The position numbers and the translations under genes are program-made. DNA of 64,000 nucleotides from Blasia pusilla (Eukaryota; Marchantiophyta; Marchantiopsida; Blasiales), in assembly GCA_050084515.1 (NCBI GenBank), contig CM114271.1, positions 4,464,001 through 4,528,000 of the forward strand, read 5' to 3'. Below the pieces are notes generated by a model, which worked only from the letters and a program-made list of their open reading frames with translations, ran no database searches and was not told where the DNA came from. This document shows, in pieces, positions 58,601-64,000 of this stretch (within the stretch, counting starts at the first letter, position 1; each line of letters opens with the position of its first letter).

Positions 58601-59380
58601 CATTTCTTCGTCCAGCCTCCTTTGTTCCTCATCAAGATCATCTTCCTCACTCTCGCGTCGTAGACCCGGCTCTCCTTCCTCGTCCTTTCTCCTCTTCTTA
58701 CGATCCCTATCTTTATCTTCCTCGTCCACTTTCTCAAGCTTCTCGCGCTCTCTCTTATCTCGCTCTTTCTCTCTCTTTTCCTTCTCACGCTTCTTGTCCC
58801 TTTCCTTCAATAACTCCCGCTCCCTCTCCCTCCTCCTCTCCTCCTCTTTTTCCCTCTCCCTATAGAGACCTGATCTCTCTGGCTCTTCCCTGGATTTCTC
58901 CTTTTCCCTCTTCTCCCTTTCTTTCTCTCGTATCAACTCCTCTGTTTCCTCCCGTTCCCTGTGCCTCTCCTTCCTCTTAGCTTTCTCGCGTTCCTTTTCC
59001 TTCTCTCGTTCTCTTTCCCTCAACTTAGCAATCTCTCTCTCCTTGTCCCTATCTCGCTCCTTCTCTCGGGATTTCTCCTTCAACCTCTCTCGCTCTTTTT
59101 CTGTCCCCGCATCTTTATCCTTGCTGCGCTTCTCGTCTTTCTCTCGCGCTTTCTCCAGATCCTTATCCTTGACCCTGTCTCCATCCCTCTTCTCTCTTTC
59201 AGTCCTATCTTTCAGTTTGCTATCGTCTTTCCGTGAGCGATCTCCGTCTCTACTATACTGCTTCCCCTTGTCACTCTCATCCCCTTCGTCGTAGTGATCC
59301 CGCTTCCTCAGATGCCGCTCTCTAGAACCTTTCTTCGAGGCTCCAAGAGATTCCTCGTCCAATTTACCATTAGCACCCAT
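55628..59380 (-). CDS. RH42: DEAD-box ATP-dependent RNA helicase, PRP5/DDX46/RH42 type
   Basis: A single uninterrupted frame of 1,250 aa starts at the ATG at 59380 (MGANGKLDEES). The frame stays open a little upstream but without ATG. Residues about 20-280 are highly charged Arg/Glu/Lys/Asp repeats (RERERE, KEREK), then an acidic stretch. Helicase motifs follow: Q motif (TWNQTGL, PMSIQAQALP), motif I AKTGSGKT (about residue 575), PTRELVQQI, TPGRMID, DEAD (about 690), LFSATFPRQ, TSVAARGLDVKEL, HRVGRTGRAG (about 865). A Met/Ala/Gly-rich linker with repeated MANMANMAN precedes a KH-like C-terminal domain (GAAITTRGQFFPPGK). PRP5-type helicases act in the nucleus at the U2 snRNP-branchpoint step of pre-mRNA splicing. 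The lack of introns is notable beside its split neighbours. Confidence 0.95.
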   Translation of the reverse strand: MGANGKLDEESLGASKKGSRERHLRKRDHYDEGDESDKGKQYSRDGDRSRKDDSKLKDRTEREKRDGDRVKDKDLEKAREKDEKRSKDKDAGTEKERERLKEKSREKERDRDKEREIAKLREREREKEKEREKAKRKERHREREETEELIREKEREKREKEKSREEPERSGLYREREKEEERRRERERELLKERDKKREKEKREKERDKREREKLEKVDEEDKDRDRKKRRKDEEGEPGLRRESEEDDLDEEQRRLDEEMEKRRRRVQEWQELRRRKEDDERKRRGDAEGAMEQLANGKTWTLEGDDSDDDDGLRDGFPAATKVTAFENGDVVMADSKEDLLGLRDEEDRMKQDHEGQERGSNENQTDDEVDPLDAFMNAMVIPEVEKLSGPMETGPRGGQKVSLMKPPTEAKVLVKVFDKMGKSVKRESKISTGRIIAGEDSASDNDYGDDGEELEGEEDDDDFMKRVKKSKAEKLALVDHSKVQYSAFRKNFYIEVKEISRMPAEEVIALRRQLELKVRGKDVPQPIKTWNQTGLSAKILDVIKKLGFEKPMSIQAQALPIIMSGRDCIGVAKTGSGKTLAFVLPMLRHIMDQPPLAQGDGPIGLIMAPTRELVQQIYSDIKKFSKVMGLTCVPVYGGSGVAQQISDLKRGAEIVVCTPGRMIDILCTSAGKIMNLRRVTYLVMDEADRMFDMGFEPQITRIVQNTRPDRQTVLFSATFPRQVEVLARKVLSKPVEIQVGGRSVANKDITQTVEVRPDSERFLRLLELLGEWYEKGKILIFVHSQEKCDSLFKDLLKAGYPCLSLHGAKDQTDRESTLADFKSNVCNLMIATSVAARGLDVKELELVVNYDVPNHYEDYVHRVGRTGRAGRKGVAVTFISVEEERYAPDLVKALVLSEQPIPDDLKKLADDFMAKVKQGSEQVHGSGYGGSGFKFNEEEDEARKAAKKAQAKEYGFEEDDEKSDSESDDDGIRKAGGDLAQAAAAAAHAAAIAAAAKAGLTSMAGPSLGVSAMNAAMNAANPQLQAALAMAQAAAASQGLPSQFTVPGSMGMNFPGLNLANMPGMGMNMMNMAGMANMANMANMANMAAAGMTGMQGMGSLNLLGMGLTPGATPAGMADGAARASAFAAALNLQHNLAKIQAEAIPEHYEAELEINDFPQHARWKVTHKDALGQISEWTGAAITTRGQFFPPGKVPAPGERKLFLFIEGPTEASVKKAKAEVKRLLEESTSAATSLPVTIQPGKYSVL

Positions 59381-59405
59381 TCTGCACTGGCGTCGTCTCT
59401 GCCAT
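59370..59405 (-). promoter_or_regulatory. Possible overlapping uORF at the helicase start
   Basis: An ATG at 59405 begins an 11-codon frame ending in TAA at 59372-59370. It overlaps the helicase ATG (59380) in another frame. If the transcript starts upstream, it could reduce initiation at the main ATG. The transcript's 5' end is not visible from sequence. Confidence 0.4.
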
Positions 59406-59413
59406 ACACTCAA

Positions 59414-60060
59414 AAATCGTCGATCGAAACTCCACAGACAACCTTCAACTCCTCCACTAATTCACCAGACGAAACACGAGTGCACCTCAGAACCAAACTT
59501 ATACAACGGCAGGAGCTAGCTAGAAACTATACCACCGAATCAACTCCCACAACTCAACCAAAAAAGCGCATACGCTGACGATTAGGTTTCTCTACGCCGT
59601 AACAGACTCCACAATCGGAGGCAAAAACAGTCACCAGACGAAACCAAAAACATTCACAACAACGCAGTGCCCTCGAAATTCACACACCTGAAAAAGCAGT
59701 TGGTTCACAACGAAACTACTCCCCCCGCCGGGAGAAAAACTTCCAATTCCTCCCGAATTCGCGGCGCTGCGTCACGGTAACCTCGACTACCCTTCCGGCG
59801 CCACACGACCGAGGGCCGGAGCCGAGAGAAGAGTCGAGGAAGAGAGGGCAGAGAAGCGAGCCACGACGAGCGGGAGCGAGAGCGGGAGAGGAGAGGAGGT
59901 CGGTGTGCGCTCGCGACACGGCGACGACGACGAAGTGTCCCCGCGCTGGCACAGGAGTATGTATGTACTGGCGCTGGTCGTGTTTGGCACAGGCTACAAC
60001 TCTGGCCACGTCACGAATGAACTGAACGCTCATGACCTAATAATAAGATTCCCCGGCGCG
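59414..60060 (-). promoter_or_regulatory. Presumed 5' UTR and promoter of the helicase gene
   Basis: This is a GC- and CpG-rich block (about 59750-59960; for example GGAGCCGAGAGAAGAGTCG on the plus strand) upstream of the minus-strand helicase. No TATA box is clear, as is common in broadly expressed genes. The minus-strand frame at 59716-60033 is Arg/Ser-rich and not called. Confidence 0.4.
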
Positions 60061-62300
60061 GACGTGTAAGGGAACGGTTCAAGCAAAGCCATACGCTCTG
60101 CATGCAAACTATATTTTTTTTCTTTTGTTTTAAGTGGTGTGGGTTGTTTATAATATATATTCAGCTAATTTATATTATTAAAAGAGGATGGGGTTTGAAA
60201 AATTTTTATATTTTTGTCTCCTCTTGTGATATTGAGTTTAGGCATAACATGTGATGCATCCTTTCACCTATGCATATCACCCGCAATATACTAATGTAAG
60301 AATAAGGTAAGAGTGAGATAGTGACTTTAACTAGTTCCCCTTTAGATGTTGCAAGGTTGCAAGAACTGAATCGAGGACCTCTTCCTTCTTTCTTCCCCTC
60401 CTTTCCGTCGGTTCCCAATCACGGAGTAATTAGAAATGGCAAGTAGAAAAGTCGCAAAGACTTGCACCTTGCTTTCTCGTCGCACGAAACGTCGTCGACG
60501 TCCCATTGGCGTATTACTTTATCGGTTACATTCTACATGTATGGGATAGTGGGGCACGATCATTGCGAGCTCAGATGCATGGGACTAGGTCCTTAATAGT
60601 AGAAGAATCCACTTTATTAAAAAACCAAACCTCAAAAACGTGTAGGATCAACAACCACCACATAACCCAATAGACAAAAGCCACCTCGAGACATAACAAG
60701 ATTAAATCTTCAATGAGAGGTTACTCGTGTACTAGAATGTAGGATATATAGTTGCTCTTGCCCAGCCATCATAGAGTTCAACCTCTACTCCTCCTTGCTT
60801 CACCCCAAAACACTCTCAACCTTAAGCTTTGCAAGCGGAGGCCTTCACTTGAGTCTCAAAGACTCAACGAATTGCACATTCCGAAGATAATCAAAAAACC
60901 GCCTAGCACTAATGGGGTTGGAGTCTACCCAAGTGCGTATTGTCTCCCTAGAAGAGACAGAGATGTCAATAAAAAAAATACTCTTCCCAAGCTCCAACCA
61001 ATCTCCCCATGTTGTTTGCCTATATCAAATACGTCAATTACTTCCTCTATGTGTGTTGCTAATTAATTCCTTTGCTCAAACTTGAAACATGGTCAAACAC
61101 GTATTATAGTTAATCCCTTGTTATGCGGTTTTTCATGGGAACCCTACCTTCCCTATTTTCCACCTTGGGCTTTTGATTTTGGCCCACAATCCAAATGTGG
61201 TTCATGACCCTCTGACTCGCGTTTGATAAGTTATCCCCCAAGACGGCTTGGAGAAGACTTCCTACATATTTTGCTACTCCCAACTCCCCAAACCCATCTT
61301 GGATGTTGGCCTCATCTCAACTCCAACCCTTTGACGTCTCATGGTTATCTTACTACCCTTCTTGTTTCATGACTAGTCTCACAGCGTATCGCCATTTTTG
61401 ACTACTCATGTGATCCTTGCTTCTCACATTTAATTTGGAGCTTGGTTCTCTTGCCTTGCCCTTAACCTTGCACATAGCTATACCTTTGCTTGCTTTAGGT
61501 TAATCTCAAGTTGCAAGTCGTCTTGCTTAGTGTTAATCAAGAGGCCAGTTCCACTGCCGTTTCTAGTCTGACGACTAGCTAGTCTAGGTTTTAACTTTGA
61601 TAGGTCACACCAAGTTCTTTGCTCCTTGAACTTGCAATATTAACTTGCTCATTGAGTCCCCGTTAGCGTGAGCGCCACAACTTAGCTATTTGCAACGCCA
61701 ACGATATACCTACAATACAAGCCACTAAAATCACTGATGTGAGCCACCGAAGTCGAAACCTAGACTAGCTATTCAAAAGACTAGAGTGCGCGGCGGAACC
61801 TACCACATGACTAACTCTAGTCAAGATGGGTGTGCGCCTTGAGACCTCACTTGAGACTAGCCTTAGGAGAAAGGGGGCATAGCCACTCGTGGGGATAGAG
61901 GACTAGGAAGGATAAGTGAAAGATCCTTTGGGAAATTTTTGAGTCAAGAGCAAGAAGCAAGGAAGTCGGGAGTAATCGAGATGGGCAATATGTCAAAAGA
62001 CTAGCTTGTAGAGAAATACGAGGGTGGGCAAGATAACCATAAGACGCCAAATGGCAAGAGTCCAATCGAGCATTAGGTATGAAATGCACAAAATACAAGT
62101 TGGGTTCTAAGATGAGTTTAGAGAATTCAAGATGCATGGAATCTAAACATACGATACCATAATCATGGGTTTATACTTAAACGATTATATACCAAAAAGC
62201 CCATTGTAAAGAAATAAGAAATCAATAAACATAATCTCATAAAAAAACTCCTCAACTTCTTATTATTTAATCAACCCCACTTTCATGATAAGAGGTTTGG
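60061..62300. other. Repeat-like intergenic DNA
   Basis: No gene recognised. The start has an AT-rich block and the motif TTAAAAGAGGATGGGGT at about 60177-60195 (reverse of 2371-2390). About 60430-60600 resembles 2690-3060 (GTCGCAAAG-CTTG, CTAGGTCCTTA). Frames at 60752-61066 (+) and 61847-62137 (-) have no known domain. Confidence 0.45.
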
Positions 62301-62355
62301 GTTACAAACACACAAGGCAAGGAGAACCATAACTCCTCCATCTTATGAAAGGTGG

Positions 62356-62410
<55 letters not shown>

Positions 62411-62720
62411 GTGATTATCTAATCCATCCCTTCTTCCCCAAGCTCTCCTACTCGTGACCTATGCACACTTGTGATCTAATATACAATAGTGTATTAAGTG
62501 TTTTCTCTAAAATAGGAAATAAACAAAACCCAAAAATGGGGAACTTACTTGACGTAGTAAGTTCCGAAAAATAGCTCCAAATGAGCCCAAAAAAAGGATT
62601 AACCTACTCACACGGGTGATCCTCCTCCCCAATAGGTTGTCGTAAACCTACCAAGACTGAAGTTTGATCTCCTCGAATTGATACGTTGCATGGATCCTCT
62701 ATTATAATACTCCAATCTAA
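62300..62720 (-). mobile_element. LTR-like fragment with a GA microsatellite, same family as 16.6-17.3 kb
   Basis: It shares, in the same plus-strand order, CACAAGGCAAGG-ACCATA, CCCCAAGCTCTC, a TTACT--AGTAAGTT stretch and TAGCTCCAAATGAGCC with 16795-17075. A GA run at 62359-62407 sits in the same LTR family as the one at 26951-27006, near the same flanks. No coding sequence adjoins, so it is a solo LTR or a fragment. Confidence 0.55.
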
Positions 62721-64000
62721 AAGATGTGACAGGCAACTAAATATAGTCTAGGTTTTACTTTGGTGAGTCTCACTAAAGTCCATCCTCCTTGGACATGTGA
62801 TCATGATTAAATTCTTGGGTCTCCACTAGTTCGAGCACCATAGACTAAACTATTCACGACATATTGAAATATGTGTAAACATATGACGTGGACATTAGTA
62901 AGTCATTTCCTTCTCTTGGCGGATGTGAGGCCTCGTACCATCCCCTCATTGATGGAGATTCATGTATAGTCTCATATAGTGGTGGATCCAAGGTGAGAGT
63001 TAGTGCGGGCACAAGTGGTAGTACACGGGTAATTGCTACAAGGACTGTCGGGCGGTGGTGGGGAAGAAGAATTAACTTAATAGTTTTCTTCATGAAAGAC
63101 ATCCTTTTGTGGAGAATGCCCTTTCATTTTGCAAACTCCTCTTCTTATGATATTTGGCACTTTCAATCAATAAGATCAGTCATTACGGCCCTGCATATAT
63201 TCATAGTTTTTTTTCCCATCATCTAGCTTGTCCACGTGTCTTCACACGAGTTCAATAACTAATTTCTCCCTCCTCCTCTTAAAAGCCGCACACTGGTTTT
63301 ATAAGTCAATAAAAACGTTTAAAATTTATTTAAAATTAGATTTGATGATTAATTATCCATACCATAATGCGCAATCCCACAAGTAGAATAAGACAAGATA
63401 GAAACCATAATAGGACAAGATAGTAACATGTTACTAATTTTTTCTTTAATGGATTCGTTTTATAACTTGCTATGGGTTTGAAAAAAAATGAATTTTTTTG
63501 AATAATAATTATTGTAGTGAGGTTTAATTTGATTGGTGAGAGTTATTTTTACGGGAGAGTGGTTTAATGGTTATTTTATGCATGTGAAGAATTAATTAAA
63601 ACTTAATAATAATTATTATAAGAAAAAGTGTGATTTAATTTGATTGGAAAGGGTTAAAACTTGGATAATAATTATTGCAGGAAGTAATGAAATTTAATTT
63701 GATTGATGAAGATTATATTTATGAAGGGGTGATTTAATTATGATCTTTTTTATGTGAAAAAAAATCCATTCTTACATTTCATTTTTTAAGAATAAATTTA
63801 TATAATAGTTAGCATGGTAAATTAATTAAAACCCGTGTATTAAAATAATATTCAAATCAGTTTAATATACTTTTTCTATTTGTTAACCCATTGAACGCCG
63901 TTTTCACTTTTGATGGACCTTTCTTCGGTCCTTCCTTTTCGGGCTTTGTTTGAGGCGCTCCCAACAAAAGAGATTGTAGTGTCTTTAGGGAGGAGATCTT
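62721..64000. other. AT-rich intergenic DNA to the window end
   Basis: No gene seen. About 63220-63310 (CTAGCTTGTCCACGTG, GCCGCACACTGGTTTTATA) matches 2005-2130. At 63480-63735 a phrase of the form TAATAATTATTGTAG-GA-GT--TTTAATTTGATTGG recurs three to four times at intervals of about 80-90 bp, so it is a short degenerate tandem repeat. Confidence 0.5.

Noticed and set aside
58178-59294. Plus-strand Ser/Arg/Leu-rich frames opposite the helicase N-terminus
   Set aside because: They are mirror images of the Arg/Glu-rich coding repeats on the minus strand, with no independent features.
59381-59413. Eleven extra N-terminal residues (from SVWQRRR) on the helicase
   Set aside because: The frame is open, but its first codon is TTG. 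The first in-frame ATG is at 59380, so I start there.

Overview
This window is nuclear DNA of a land plant. The evidence is the spliced genes with GT-AG introns, a plant-type RCC1/ankyrin gene, a plant KDO transferase (KDTA) and Ty3/gypsy elements. The retroelement type and the AT-rich, repeat-filled intergenic DNA fit a non-seed plant (moss, lycophyte or fern) better than a flowering plant. That placement is inference.

Layout. 1-6.3 kb: gene-poor repeats. 6.5-12.6 kb: a ten-exon minus-strand gene for an ankyrin-RCC1 protein of about 1,176 aa, resembling IBtk. 15.3-15.95 kb: a 37-bp minisatellite. 16.5-27.2 kb: decayed Ty3/gypsy elements. A minus-strand 3' fragment (16.5-18.06 kb) faces a longer plus-strand remnant (about 19.9-25.0 kb), and an LTR-like piece follows at 26.6-27.2 kb. 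27.75-28.25 kb: a 66-bp tandem repeat. 28.9-30.6 kb: a four-exon plus-strand gene for a BCD1/ZNHIT6-like HIT zinc-finger protein (box C/D snoRNP assembly). 31.1-36.0 kb: KDTA, twelve exons on the minus strand, convergent with BCD1. 40.0-41.6 kb: a COMMD2-like COMM-domain gene, with possible upstream exons to 43.5 kb. 46.9-47.9 kb: a three-exon DPH3 gene (diphthamide synthesis). 48.5-55.6 kb: repeats and unassigned DNA. 55.6-59.4 kb: one uninterrupted frame for a PRP5/RH42-type DEAD-box helicase. 60-64 kb: repeats, including another LTR-like fragment.

The cellular genes are unrelated single-copy housekeeping genes: snoRNP assembly, mitochondrial KDO transfer, diphthamide synthesis, pre-mRNA splicing, COMM-domain trafficking and an RCC1-type scaffold. 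They do not form a pathway.

The most unusual content is the retroelement. Between an aspartic protease (DSG) and an RNase H domain it carries the N-terminal part of a C5-cytosine methyltransferase: motif I, the E/D segment, and motif IV PCQ after a stop codon. Its integrase ends in a C4HC3 PHD finger instead of a recognisable chromodomain, and the second, inverted copy also has the PHD finger. A run of four 10-bp hairpins around a TATA box (18.66-18.80 kb) and the palindrome-bearing minisatellite are the other notable structures. Exon borders were set by eye from splice consensus, phase continuity and remembered family similarity. No alignment was run.
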